Under the pieces are notes generated by a model. The model did no database searches, was not told the DNA's origin, and saw only the letters and a program-made list of their open reading frames with translations. DNA of 64,000 bases from Scleromatobacter sp039920745. Its GTDB lineage: Bacteria > Pseudomonadota > Gammaproteobacteria > Burkholderiales > Burkholderiaceae_C. The stretch lies in assembly GCA_039920745.1 (NCBI GenBank), contig JBDSDD010000019.1:57299-121298 (forward strand), given 5' to 3'. Below, one piece after another: positions 33,481-42,179 of this stretch (its first letter is position 1; each line of letters opens with the position of its first letter). The translations under genes and the position numbers were made by a program.

Positions 33481-33554
33481 CCCCGCCGAGCGGGGTCAGG
33501 CCTTGCAAGGTGTCCAGGTCTTGCAGAAACGACAAGGGCGCCACGACGGCGCCC
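33481..33554. terminator. two hairpins between convergent transcripts
   Basis: The hairpin CCCCGC/GCGGGG (33481-33495) and the perfect 7-bp stem GGGCGCC/GGCGCCC with a 5-nt loop (33536-33554) fill the gap between the EF-hand gene and flgN. They probably insulate the two convergent operons. Confidence 0.6.
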
Positions 33555-33577
33555 GACTGCATTGAAACCGCGAAAAA

Positions 33578-34006
33578 TCAGCTCGCCGCGATCACCCGTC
33601 CCGGCCCGCGCTGCGAAGCGCCCGATGCCGAGTAGACGGAGGTCTCGGCCATCGGCCGCGGAATCAGGATTTCGAGGTTCTGCTCGACCAGCGACGTTGC
33701 GCGGAACAGCGCTTCGCGCTGGGCGGCGATCTGGCCGTTGGCGAGAGCGAAGCGGGTGCGCAGGCTCGTCGGCATCGCACCGCGCTTGGCGACCTGGGCG
33801 AACTGGCTCATGGCGGCGCGCATGGCGTCGTGCAACGCCGTGGCGGCGCTTTCAATGGCCGCGATGTCCGCTCGGGCGAGGGTCTGGCCGAGCGTGGCGA
33901 TCGCCTGCTCGACGGCCGAAAGCGACACTTCCAGCTCGGACGTGTCGCTTGGCAAAGGGGTGCTGGCTGGCGCAGGCACGCGCGAACCACGGGGAGAAGT
34001 CGTCAC
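33578..34006 (-). CDS. flgN: flagellar export chaperone FlgN
   Basis: This 142-residue helical protein has the length and position (after flgM) of FlgN, the export chaperone for the hook-associated proteins FlgK and FlgL. Sequence conservation in FlgN is low, so the call rests on context plus the FlgN-like helix LFRATSLVEQNLEILIP. It lies 40 bp downstream of flgM. Confidence 0.78.
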   Translation of the reverse strand: MTTSPRGSRVPAPASTPLPSDTSELEVSLSAVEQAIATLGQTLARADIAAIESAATALHDAMRAAMSQFAQVAKRGAMPTSLRTRFALANGQIAAQREALFRATSLVEQNLEILIPRPMAETSVYSASGASQRGPGRVIAAS

Positions 34007-34046
34007 CGCGAAGGCCCGATCAGAATCGGTTCAAGGGGGTCGGCGA

Positions 34047-34361
34047 TCAGTGCTGGGGCCGCGAACGGCCGAGCACTTCCTGCGCGTTGGACAGCAGCTT
34101 GTCGGCGATGGCGCCGGGGTTGATGCTGAAGTTGCCATCGCGGATGGCCTGGGCGATGCGCTCCACCTTGGCCTGATCGAAAGACGGATCCTGGCTGGCG
34201 TGGGAAAGCATGGTGGCCTCCGGGGACAATTCGACCTGGGTGCTCGAGTCGTCGCCTGACGTGGTGTTGACGGACGACGAGGTGCTTTGTTCGCGAGCGG
34301 TGCGGCGATCGTTGTCGATCGCCGTCGTCGCGACGGTGCTGGTGACGGTGCCAATTTTCAT
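34047..34361 (-). CDS. flgM: anti-sigma-28 factor FlgM
   Basis: This 104-residue, mostly unstructured protein binds FliA and is exported when the hook is complete. The conserved C-terminal part is VERIAQAIRDGNFSINPGAI followed by ADKLL. The start MKIG is typical of FlgM. It is preceded by a good sigma-28 promoter, which gives the usual feedback loop with FliA. Confidence 0.93.
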   Translation of the reverse strand: MKIGTVTSTVATTAIDNDRRTAREQSTSSSVNTTSGDDSSTQVELSPEATMLSHASQDPSFDQAKVERIAQAIRDGNFSINPGAIADKLLSNAQEVLGRSRPQH

Positions 34362-34415
34362 GATGCTCTCCTGAAGGTGGAACTGAGTGCCCTCGGCTCC
34401 ACGCGGTATGAGACA

Positions 34416-34442
34416 GTTTCGGAAGTCCCCAAAAGAACTTTA
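34416..34442 (-). promoter_or_regulatory. sigma-28 (FliA) promoter of flgM
   Basis: On the minus strand TAAAGTTC, 11 bp, TCCGAAAC matches the FliA consensus (TAAAGTTT-N11-GCCGATAA) at 7/8 and 5/8 positions. The -10 element is 54 bp before the flgM start. Confidence 0.7.
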
Positions 34443-34470
34443 GCGATATTTCTCAAAAACTTCTGCGAGG

Positions 34471-35232
34471 TCACAGCGTCACCTCGACCTGCCTGTCTCC
34501 CGTCGGACGGGCGCTCAGGAGACGACCGCTTTCGGTGCGCACATGCACCGTCTGCCCTTCGATGCCGGCGCTGATCGCCTGGCCTTCGGTCACCACCTGC
34601 CAGCCGGGGCCCAGCGCGGTGACGCGCACCGTCTCGCCGGCGGCGAAGTACTGTCGAGCTTTCAGGTCGGTCTGGCGCAAGGTCGCGCCGGCCGCCACGC
34701 TGCGTTGGAGTGTACGGCCGATGGCCCGCATCGGGTCGGACACGGCCACGCCGGGCGCCGCCGCGATGTCCACCTCTGCTTGAGCCAACTGGCCGGCGTC
34801 CAGCACCGTGCCGGCAGCCAGTGCGGCCTTCAGGACGGTGGCCTGGGCGTAGACGCTGACCTGGATCGGCAGCGACACGTTCCACAGCTTGCTGCCCTGC
34901 GTGCAGCGCAGGCCCACGCGGGTCGCGCCCCAGACGGGCAGGCCGGGCGGCAGGTAGGTGTCAATGTGCTGGCAGGGCGCGAGCTTCAGCCTGGGGTCGA
35001 GCTTGCCGACCTTGACTTCCACGCGCACGCCCTGGGTCTGCTCGGCAGTGGCGGCGGACGCGCCGGTGCGCGCCATCGTCTCCACCTGCTGGAGCAGCGT
35101 GTTGTCGGGGGTGTAGCCCGGCTCGTCCTGGGCGGCCGCCTGCGCCGGGCCGATGGCCGCGAGCACGGCCAGCGCCACGCCGGCGAGGCGGGGGGCGGAC
35201 AGGGCGGCGACGGTGGCGAGGGAAGAGGTCAA
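34471..35232 (-). CDS. flgA: flagellar P-ring assembly chaperone FlgA
   Basis: This 253-residue periplasmic protein assists FlgI assembly into the P ring. It has an N-terminal signal peptide ending near AQAAAQ. A SAF-type domain follows in the C-terminal half (GTVLDAGQLAQAEVDIAA, RTLQRSVAAGATLRQTDLK). It is divergent from flgB with about 200 bp between them and has a sigma-28-like promoter. flgM follows on the same strand. Confidence 0.93.
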   Translation of the reverse strand: MTSSLATVAALSAPRLAGVALAVLAAIGPAQAAAQDEPGYTPDNTLLQQVETMARTGASAATAEQTQGVRVEVKVGKLDPRLKLAPCQHIDTYLPPGLPVWGATRVGLRCTQGSKLWNVSLPIQVSVYAQATVLKAALAAGTVLDAGQLAQAEVDIAAAPGVAVSDPMRAIGRTLQRSVAAGATLRQTDLKARQYFAAGETVRVTALGPGWQVVTEGQAISAGIEGQTVHVRTESGRLLSARPTGDRQVEVTL

Positions 35233-35319
35233 GGGACTGGGCCTGGGGATTTCGCTATGTGGCCACTTTAGAGAACCCGACCCGCGCCGGTGATTCGAAT
35301 TGAAGGCCGTTCCCCTGTC

Positions 35320-35346
35320 TTATCGGCCTTCAGTTTCCGGGCTTGA
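35320..35346 (-). promoter_or_regulatory. sigma-28 (FliA) promoter of flgA
   Basis: On the minus strand TCAAGCCC, 11 bp, GCCGATAA: the -10 element is a perfect consensus match, while the -35 matches at 4 of 8. It is 88 bp before the flgA start, in the divergent flgA/flgB gap. Confidence 0.6.
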
Positions 35347-35438
35347 CTTTCACAATCGCTCTCCATGGCCGTCGATCCGTCTGGATTTCCTCTCCCGAAC
35401 TCCGGGCGGCCGAGGGCAGGAACACCGAAGGTGACCCG

Positions 35439-35858
35439 ATGAACCGCATGACCAACTCGCTCGATTTCCAGGCCCAGGCGCTCACGCTGCGGGCGGAGCG
35501 TCAGCGCATCATCGCGGGCAACATCGCCAATGCCGACACGCCGGGCTACGTCGCTCGCGACATGGACTTCGCCGCCGCGCTTCGCGAGGCCACCGGCACG
35601 CCGGCCGCCGGCACCACGCTGACTGGCGCCTCCGCCACGGCGCGCGGCCACATTCCGATCGGCACCGGCTCCACCAGCGAACTGGGCCTGAAGTACGCGG
35701 CGCCGTCGCAGACCAGCCTGGACAGCAACACCGTCGACATGGACCGCGAACGTGCGAGTTTCGTCGACAACTCGGTGAAGTACGAAGCCACGCTGCGCTT
35801 CATCAATACCGACGTCCGCACGATGCTGGACGCGATGAAGAGTCCGTCGCAAGGCTAA
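35439..35858 (+). CDS. flgB: flagellar proximal rod protein FlgB
   Basis: This 139-residue rod subunit carries the N-terminal rod/hook motif AERQRIIAGNIANADTPGYV. The ATG at 35439 was chosen; an ATG 96 bp upstream would add a tail not seen in the family. It heads the flgBCDEF segment and precedes flgC by 11 bp. Confidence 0.95.
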   Translation: MNRMTNSLDFQAQALTLRAERQRIIAGNIANADTPGYVARDMDFAAALREATGTPAAGTTLTGASATARGHIPIGTGSTSELGLKYAAPSQTSLDSNTVDMDRERASFVDNSVKYEATLRFINTDVRTMLDAMKSPSQG

Positions 35859-35869
35859 GGAGCGCAATC

Positions 35870-36286
35870 ATGAGCATGATGAAGATCTTCGACATTTCGG
35901 GTTCCGCGGTCTCCTCGCAGAGCCAGCGCCTGAATGTGGTCGCCTCCAACCTGGCCAACGTCGACACCGTCGCCGGCCCGGACGGCAAGCCCTACAAGGC
36001 GCGCGAAGTCACGTTCCAGACCGTCCTGATGGGCACCCCCGACGGCGTCCCCGGCGCGGGCGTCAGGGTCTCGGGCGTGACCGAGAACGACGCCCCCGGC
36101 CGCAAGGTGCACGACCCGAACTCCCCCAGCGCCGATGCCGAAGGCTATGTCACCTACTCCAACGTGAACGCGGTCGACGAGATGGTCAACATGATCTCGG
36201 CCTCGCGCTCGTACCAGAACAACATCGAAGTGATGAATACCGCCAAGACGCTGTTGATGAAGACCCTGCAGATGGGTCAAGGCTAA
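35870..36286 (+). CDS. flgC: flagellar proximal rod protein FlgC
   Basis: This 138-residue rod subunit has the N-terminal motif RLNVVASNLANVDTVAGPDG and the C-terminal EMVNMISASRSYQNNIEVMN, which forms the coiled-coil core of axial proteins. Length is normal. It sits between flgB and flgD with an 11-bp gap on each side. Confidence 0.95.
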   Translation: MSMMKIFDISGSAVSSQSQRLNVVASNLANVDTVAGPDGKPYKAREVTFQTVLMGTPDGVPGAGVRVSGVTENDAPGRKVHDPNSPSADAEGYVTYSNVNAVDEMVNMISASRSYQNNIEVMNTAKTLLMKTLQMGQG

Positions 36287-36297
36287 GGAAACCGAAC

Positions 36298-37038
36298 ATG
36301 TCGATCTCAGCAACGTCCAGCACCAACCCGGCGCTCAACAACCTCGGCGGCTTTGGTGCCTCCGCGGCGACCACCGGCGCGAAGGGCGCCGCCAAGGCAG
36401 GCAAGGCGGCCGCTGCCGGCGCCGATGCATCCGCCCTGGGTAGCGCGACGTCCGCCGAAGACCAGTCCAACCGCTTCCTGAAGCTGCTGGTGGCGCAGAT
36501 GTCCAACCAGGACCCGCTCAATCCGATGGACTCGGCCCAGGTCACCAGCCAGATGGCGCAGATCAGCACCGTGCAGGGCGTGCAGACCCTCAACAAGACC
36601 GTCAGCGGCCTGGACAACCAGTTCACGCAACTGCAGACGATGCAGGGCGCGGCCCTCGTCGGCCACGACGTCGCGACGGACGGCAACGCGCTGCGCGTCG
36701 ACGCCGACAGCCACAAGGGCGACGGCGGCTTCGAGCTCGACAGCCCGGCCACCAGCGTCAGCGTCGACATCCTGAATCCCGCCGGCACGACGATCGGCAG
36801 CGTCAAGCTGGGCCCCCAGGGCGCCGGCAGCCACGGCTTCGACTTCGACGTGCCCGTCTCTGCGCAGGGCCAGAAGCTCTCGTTCCGCGTCAACGCGCTG
36901 AACAACGAAGCCCCGCTCGATTCGAAGCCCTTCGCCTTCAACAGCATCAGCGCGGTCAGCAGCGCCGGCGGCAAGCTCGCCGTCGAGCTTGACGACGGTC
37001 GTCGGGTCGACTACGCCGACGTCCGCGCCTTCTACTGA
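36298..37038 (+). CDS. flgD: flagellar hook cap protein FlgD
   Basis: This 246-residue scaffold caps the growing hook. The conserved N-terminal FLKLLVAQMSNQDPLNPMDS is present, followed by a variable beta-domain (FlgD Ig/Tudor). An Ala-rich insertion at residues 15-45 is unusual but harmless. The gene lies between flgC and flgE. Confidence 0.94.
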   Translation: MSISATSSTNPALNNLGGFGASAATTGAKGAAKAGKAAAAGADASALGSATSAEDQSNRFLKLLVAQMSNQDPLNPMDSAQVTSQMAQISTVQGVQTLNKTVSGLDNQFTQLQTMQGAALVGHDVATDGNALRVDADSHKGDGGFELDSPATSVSVDILNPAGTTIGSVKLGPQGAGSHGFDFDVPVSAQGQKLSFRVNALNNEAPLDSKPFAFNSISAVSSAGGKLAVELDDGRRVDYADVRAFY

Positions 37039-37057
37039 AATTCCCCAGGAGACCACC

Positions 37058-38326
37058 ATGAGCTTCCAACAAGGCCTGTCCGGCTTGAGCGCCGCTTCGA
37101 AGAACCTCGAAGTCATCGGCAACAACGTCGCCAACTCCAACACCTACGGCGAGAAGTCGTCGCGTGCCGAGTTCGCCGACATGTACGCCTCGGCGATGAC
37201 GGGCTCCGCGTCCAACAACACGCAGGCCGGCATCGGCGTGCAGGTGGCGGCTGTCGCGCAGCAGTTCAACCAGGGCAACATCACGCCGACGGGCAATCCG
37301 CTGGATCTCGCCATCAACGGCAACGGCTTCTTCCAGACGCAGGACGGATCCAACCAGATCCAGTACACGCGCAACGGCCAATTCAAGGTCAGCAACGAAG
37401 GCAACATCGTCAACGACCAGGGCAGCAAGCTGCTGGGCTACCCGGCCGACGCGACCGGCGCCATCGTGCAGGGCGCCGCCAAGCCGCTGCAACTGCCCAC
37501 CGGCGGCATCGATCCGCAGCAGACCACCAAGAGCACGATCGAGTTCAACCTCGACTCGCGCGCCGCGGTGACGACGCCCGTGGCGGGCCCGGCGATCGAC
37601 TTCGCCAACCAGAAGACCTACAACAACGCCACCTCGGTGACGATGTTCGACGCCAAGGGCCAGGACGTCGCCGTCAGCTACTATTTCCAGAAGACCGGCA
37701 CCGACACCTTCGACGTCTACGCGACCGCCAACGGCACGACCGTCAACGGCAGCACCGCCGCGCCGCTGCCCGTCACATCGCTGCAATATTCGAGCGACGG
37801 CAGCTCGCTGATCTCGCCGGTCGGCAACGTCACGCTCGACATCCCGGCCTCGACCAACGCCGCCGGCGCGGCGACGCTGCCGATCTCCGGCATCGCGCTG
37901 GACATCTCCGGCGCCACCGAGTTCGGCTCGAACTTCGGCGTCACCAACATGACGCAGGACGGCTACACGGCCGGCTCGCTGACCGGCGTGTCCGTGGACA
38001 ACAGCGGCAAGTTGATCGCCCAGTACTCGAACGGCCAGACCAAGGCCGCCGGCCAGGTCGAGCTGGCCACTTTCCGCAACGTGCAGGGCCTGACCCCGCT
38101 GGGCGGCAACGGCTGGAAGCAGACCGCCGCCTCGGGTGGCCCGACCGTCGGCGTCGCCGGCGACGGCAACCTGGGCATCCTGAATTCGGGCTCGCTGGAG
38201 GAATCCAACGTCGACCTGACCGCGGAACTCGTCCAGATGATCACCGCGCAGCGCGACTACCAGGCCAACGCCCAGACCATCAAGACGATGGACCAGGCGA
38301 TGCAGACGTTGGTCAATCTCCGCTGA
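37058..38326 (+). CDS. flgE: flagellar hook protein FlgE
   Basis: This 422-residue hook subunit has the N-terminal axial motif LSAASKNLEVIGNNVANSNT and C-terminal ELVQMITAQRDYQANAQTIK. The length is average for hook proteins. The ATG at 37058 has a ribosome site (AGGAG) and matches family starts; an in-frame start inside flgD is rejected. Confidence 0.95.
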   Translation: MSFQQGLSGLSAASKNLEVIGNNVANSNTYGEKSSRAEFADMYASAMTGSASNNTQAGIGVQVAAVAQQFNQGNITPTGNPLDLAINGNGFFQTQDGSNQIQYTRNGQFKVSNEGNIVNDQGSKLLGYPADATGAIVQGAAKPLQLPTGGIDPQQTTKSTIEFNLDSRAAVTTPVAGPAIDFANQKTYNNATSVTMFDAKGQDVAVSYYFQKTGTDTFDVYATANGTTVNGSTAAPLPVTSLQYSSDGSSLISPVGNVTLDIPASTNAAGAATLPISGIALDISGATEFGSNFGVTNMTQDGYTAGSLTGVSVDNSGKLIAQYSNGQTKAAGQVELATFRNVQGLTPLGGNGWKQTAASGGPTVGVAGDGNLGILNSGSLEESNVDLTAELVQMITAQRDYQANAQTIKTMDQAMQTLVNLR

Positions 38327-38354
38327 TCGAGCGTTGAACTAAGGGGAGCAGACC

Positions 38355-39080
38355 ATGGACCGCATGATCTACCTGTCGATGTCGGGCGCGAAGGCCGCCC
38401 TGCAGCGCCAGGACTCGCTCGCCAACAACCTCGCCAACGTCACCACCAACGGCTTTCGCGCCGAGCTCACCGCCTTCCGCGCGGTGCCGGTGCGCGGCGA
38501 CGGGGCGTCGACGCGCGTGTTCTCGCTGGAGACGACGCCGGGCTACAACGACGAGCAAGGCCCGATCAACTCGACCGGGCGCAACCTGGACGTCGCCATG
38601 ACCGGCAAGTCCTGGCTCTCGGTGCAGTCCCTGGACGGCACCGAGGCCTATACCCGCGCCGGCTCGCTGGACGTCAACGCCGAAGGTGTGCTCGTCACGC
38701 GCGATGGCCTGCAGGTCAACGGCGACGGTGGCCCGATCACGGTGCCGGCCAACGCGTCGGTGGACGTCGGCGACGACGGCTCGATCACGGCCAAGGTCGG
38801 CAACCAGAAGCCTCAATTGATCGGCAAGCTCAAGATGGTCACGCCCGAGGTGCCGATGAACCGCGGCACCGACGGTCTGTTCCGCGCCGATTCGGGTGAC
38901 CTGTCGGCCGACCCGACCGCCAAGCTGCAGTCGGGCGCGCTGGAGGGCTCCAACGTGAGCCCGGTGGCGACGATGGTGGGCATGATCGCCGCCGCACGCC
39001 AGTTCGAGCACCAGATGAAGATGCTCGAGAACGCTGAAAAGCAGGATCAGCAGGCTTCGAAGCTGCTCAGCGAGAACTAG
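38355..39080 (+). CDS. flgF: flagellar proximal rod protein FlgF
   Basis: This 241-residue rod subunit starts MDRMIYLSMSGAKAALQRQD and carries the motif LANNLANVTTNGFRAE. The C-terminal MVGMIAAARQFEHQMKMLEN is typical. It ends the flgBCDEF segment; a 234-bp gap with a repeat element and a candidate promoter follows before flgG. Confidence 0.94.
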   Translation: MDRMIYLSMSGAKAALQRQDSLANNLANVTTNGFRAELTAFRAVPVRGDGASTRVFSLETTPGYNDEQGPINSTGRNLDVAMTGKSWLSVQSLDGTEAYTRAGSLDVNAEGVLVTRDGLQVNGDGGPITVPANASVDVGDDGSITAKVGNQKPQLIGKLKMVTPEVPMNRGTDGLFRADSGDLSADPTAKLQSGALEGSNVSPVATMVGMIAAARQFEHQMKMLENAEKQDQQASKLLSEN

Positions 39081-39150
39081 AGCCCCCGCGCTCGCTGGCG
39101 CTCGCTGCCCCCCGAGGGGGAGCGTCGCGACGCGCCCGGCAGAGCCGGAT
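39081..39150. repeat. intergenic palindromic repeat, copy A
   Basis: GCTCGCTGCCCCCCGAGGGG, within a longer G/C-rich palindromic element, follows the flgF stop directly. The core CTCGCTGCCCCCC is shared with the element after flgJ. Such elements are common between genes in Burkholderiales and can act as bidirectional terminators or message stabilisers. Confidence 0.7.
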
Positions 39151-39266
39151 CTCGCGCTCCCTCGAACTTCAGGGCGCCGTCCGAGCGGCAGCGCCGGCTG
39201 GGAAGTCGGAGCAGCCCGGCGGGGATATGGCGGCGGTAAGCCGGCCTTATCCGGGCGATCCCACCC

Positions 39267-39293
39267 TCAAGTTTTCGAGAAGATGGCGTATCA
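39267..39293 (+). promoter_or_regulatory. candidate sigma-28 promoter of flgG
   Basis: TCAAGTTT, 11 bp, GCGTATCA: the -35 matches the FliA consensus at 7/8 and the -10 at 5/8. It lies 22 bp before the flgG start. The -35 context CTCAAGTTTTCGAG is nearly repeated upstream of flhB. Confidence 0.5.
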
Positions 39294-39314
39294 ATCGAAC
39301 GAAAGTTCAACGTC

Positions 39315-40097
39315 ATGCTTCGCTCACTTTGGATCTCGAAAACCGGCATGGAGGCTCAGCAGCTCCAGTTGGACAACATCTCGCACAACCTCGCCAACGT
39401 GGCCACCAACGGCTACAAGAAGAGTCATGCGCAGTTCGAAGACCTGATCTACCAGAACCTGCGCCAGTCCGGTGCGGCGACCTCTGACCAGACCCAGCTG
39501 CCCTCCGGGCTGCAGGTCGGCCTCGGCGTCCGACCGGTGGCCACCGCGCGCGACTTCTCGCAGGGCTCGCTCCAGCAGTCGGGCAACTCGCTCGACGTCG
39601 CGATCAGCGGCAACGGCTTCCTGCAGGTGACCATGCCCGACGGCACCACCGGCTACACCCGCGACGGTGCGCTCAAGATGGACTCGCAAGGCCAGCTCGT
39701 CACCAACAACGGCTTCATCGTGCAGCCGGGCATCACGATTCCCCCGCAGGCGCAAAGCATCTCGATCGCCGCTGACGGCACGGTCAGCGCCACGCTGCCA
39801 GGCACCGCCACGCCCAGCGTGCTGGGCCAGCTGCAGCTCGCCAATTTCGCCAATCCGGGCGGCCTCGATCCCAAGGGCGGCAACATGTACGCCGAAACCG
39901 GCGCATCGGGCTCGCCCAGCGCCGGCGCGCCGGGCACCAACGGCCTGGGCCGCCTGCAACAGGGCTTCGTCGAGAACAGCAACGTCAACGTGGTCGAGGA
40001 GCTGGTGTCGATGATCTCCACGCAGCGCGCCTACGAGCTCAACTCGAAGGCGATCCAGACCTCCGACCAGATGCTGCAACGCCTGGGACAACTGTGA
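39315..40097 (+). CDS. flgG: flagellar distal rod protein FlgG
   Basis: This 260-residue distal rod subunit starts MLRSLWISKTGMEAQQLQLD and carries ISHNLANVATNGYKKSHAQF. The C-terminal ELVSMISTQRAYELNSKAIQ is well conserved. The length equals the family norm. Its stop overlaps the flgI start (TGATG). The gene expected next, flgH, is absent. Confidence 0.95.
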   Translation: MLRSLWISKTGMEAQQLQLDNISHNLANVATNGYKKSHAQFEDLIYQNLRQSGAATSDQTQLPSGLQVGLGVRPVATARDFSQGSLQQSGNSLDVAISGNGFLQVTMPDGTTGYTRDGALKMDSQGQLVTNNGFIVQPGITIPPQAQSISIAADGTVSATLPGTATPSVLGQLQLANFANPGGLDPKGGNMYAETGASGSPSAGAPGTNGLGRLQQGFVENSNVNVVEELVSMISTQRAYELNSKAIQTSDQMLQRLGQL

Positions 40098-41284
40098 TGT
40101 TCGATCCCGCCGCCGGTCACCGCCACCTGCGCCATCGCAGCGTGCACACGCGCCATCCCGTCTCCGACCGCACCGCGCTGCGCGTGGGCATCGTCGCCGT
40201 CATCCTGGTCATCATCTCGGCGCTGTTCGTCTCGCCCGCGCACGCGACCCGCATCAAGGAAGTCGCCGCCGTCCAGGGCGTGCGGAGCAATCAGTTGATC
40301 GGCTACGGGCTGGTCATCGGCCTCGACGGCACGGGCGACCAGACCACGCAGGCGCCGTTCACCACGCAGGGCCTCACCTCGATGCTGCAGCAGCTCGGCG
40401 TGACGCTGCCGGCGGGCACCACGATGCAGCTGAAGAACGTGGCGGCCGTGATCGTCACCGCCTCGCTGCCCGCGTTCGCGCAGCCGGGCCAGCAGATCGA
40501 CATCGACGTCTCGTCGGTGGCCAACGCCAAGAGCCTGCGCGGCGGCACGCTCGTCGCCACGCCGCTCAAGGGTGCCGACGGCCAGGTCTACGCGATCGCC
40601 CAGGGCAACATGATCGTCGGCGGCGCCGGCGCGGCCGCGGGCGGCTCCAAGGTCACCATCAACCACCTCAGCGCCGGCCGCATCCCGGAAGGCGCCACGG
40701 TCGAACGTTCGGTTCCGACGCCGCTGTCGCAGGGCGACACGCTGGAGCTCGACCTGAACTCGGCCGACTACGCCACCGCCCGCGCGGTCGCCAACGCGAT
40801 CAACGTCAACAAGGGCGCCGGCATCGCGCGTGCGCTCGATGGCCGCGTCATCAAGGTCAAAGCGCCGCTGGACGCGAATGCGCGCGTCGACTTCCTGGCC
40901 GACCTCGAGAACCTCAACATCGACCTGGCCGCCCCGGCCGCCAAGATCGTGATGAACGCCCGCACCGGCTCGATCGTGATGAACGGCTCCGTCACGCTGG
41001 CCGCCTGTGCCGTGGCGCACGGCAGCCTGTCGGTGACGATCAACTCGAACCCGCAGGTGAGCCAGCCCGCGCCCAACTCCGGCGGCCAGACCGTGGTCAC
41101 CGACAAGACCGACATCGCGATCTCGTCGCAGGCCGGCTCGTTGGTCAACATGCCCGCGGGCACCCGGCTGGCGGACGTCGTCAAGGCGCTCAACGCGCTC
41201 GGCGCCACGCCGCAGGACCTGCTGGCGATCTTGCAGGCGATGAAGTCCGCCGGTGCGCTCACCGCCGACATCGAGGTCATCTGA
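40097..41284 (+). CDS. flgI: flagellar P-ring protein FlgI
   Basis: This 395-residue periplasmic protein forms the P ring around the rod in the peptidoglycan layer. A signal peptide with an unusually long polar N-part (about 30 residues) precedes the hydrophobic core VGIVAVILVIISALFV and the mature start ATRIKEVAAVQGVRSNQLIG. The family motif GYGLVIGLDGTGD is intact. The ATG overlaps the flgG stop. The long N-terminus may mean a later start (a GTG near 40141). Confidence 0.93.
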   Translation: MFDPAAGHRHLRHRSVHTRHPVSDRTALRVGIVAVILVIISALFVSPAHATRIKEVAAVQGVRSNQLIGYGLVIGLDGTGDQTTQAPFTTQGLTSMLQQLGVTLPAGTTMQLKNVAAVIVTASLPAFAQPGQQIDIDVSSVANAKSLRGGTLVATPLKGADGQVYAIAQGNMIVGGAGAAAGGSKVTINHLSAGRIPEGATVERSVPTPLSQGDTLELDLNSADYATARAVANAINVNKGAGIARALDGRVIKVKAPLDANARVDFLADLENLNIDLAAPAAKIVMNARTGSIVMNGSVTLAACAVAHGSLSVTINSNPQVSQPAPNSGGQTVVTDKTDIAISSQAGSLVNMPAGTRLADVVKALNALGATPQDLLAILQAMKSAGALTADIEVI

Positions 41285-41286
41285 TC

Positions 41287-42171
41287 ATGGCCAGCAACAT
41301 CACGTCCTCCACCAACATGCCGGCGCCGCAGTCGCTGAACCTGGCCGGCGGCCTGGAGAACCTGCGCATCAAGGCGGACCGCGATCCCAAGAGCGCGGTG
41401 CGCGAGGCGGCCAAGCAGTTCGAGACGATGTTCACGCAGCAACTGCTCAAGCAGATGCGCGACTCCACCATGAACACCGATTCGATGGACAACGAAGGCA
41501 CGAAGATGGGCACCGAGATGCTCGACTCGCAGTACGCCACGAAAATGGCCGGCCTGCCCGGCGGCCTGTCGGACGTCATCGCGCGCCAGCTCGAGCGCCA
41601 GATGGGCATCACGCAAGGCATCACCGGCAAGCCTTCGACGGCCAACCCGACGCCGGTCGATCCGCTGCATGCTGATGCGCCGATCTCGATGCCGCAGAAG
41701 GCCGCCGCCAACTTCATCACGACGCACACCGACGCCGCGGCCGCCGCCGAGAAGGCGACAGGCATCCCCGCCAAATTCATGATCGCGCAGGCCGCGCACG
41801 AGACGGGTTGGGGCCGCAAGGAAATCAAGAACGTCGACGGATCGACCTCGTTCAACCTGTTCGGCATCAAGGCCGGCCCGAACTGGAAGGGCGCGACCAC
41901 CGACGTCACGACCACCGAGTACATGGGTGGCAAGCCGCACAAGGTGACGCAGACGTTCCGTGCCTATGCGAGCTATGCCGAGTCGTTCGCCGACTACGCC
42001 AAGACGATGAAGAACAGCCCGCGCTACGCCTCCGTGGTGGCGGCGGGCAACGACGCCAGCGGCTTCGCCAAGGGCCTGCAGAAGGCCGGCTACGCGACGG
42101 ACCCGGCGTATGCCACCAAGCTGGCCAAGATGATTCACATGACCGAACGCGTCCAGCAAACCCTGGCCTGA
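41287..42171 (+). CDS. flgJ: flagellar rod cap/muramidase FlgJ
   Basis: This 294-residue two-domain protein has a rod-scaffold N-terminal domain (AAKQFETMFTQQLLKQMRDS) and a C-terminal glucosaminidase domain. The catalytic Glu172 lies in AQAAHETGWGRKEI, and SFNLFGIKAG follows. It digests peptidoglycan to let the rod pass. It follows flgI by 2 bp. Confidence 0.95.
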   Translation: MASNITSSTNMPAPQSLNLAGGLENLRIKADRDPKSAVREAAKQFETMFTQQLLKQMRDSTMNTDSMDNEGTKMGTEMLDSQYATKMAGLPGGLSDVIARQLERQMGITQGITGKPSTANPTPVDPLHADAPISMPQKAAANFITTHTDAAAAAEKATGIPAKFMIAQAAHETGWGRKEIKNVDGSTSFNLFGIKAGPNWKGATTDVTTTEYMGGKPHKVTQTFRAYASYAESFADYAKTMKNSPRYASVVAAGNDASGFAKGLQKAGYATDPAYATKLAKMIHMTERVQQTLA

Positions 42172-42179
42172 AGTCATGA

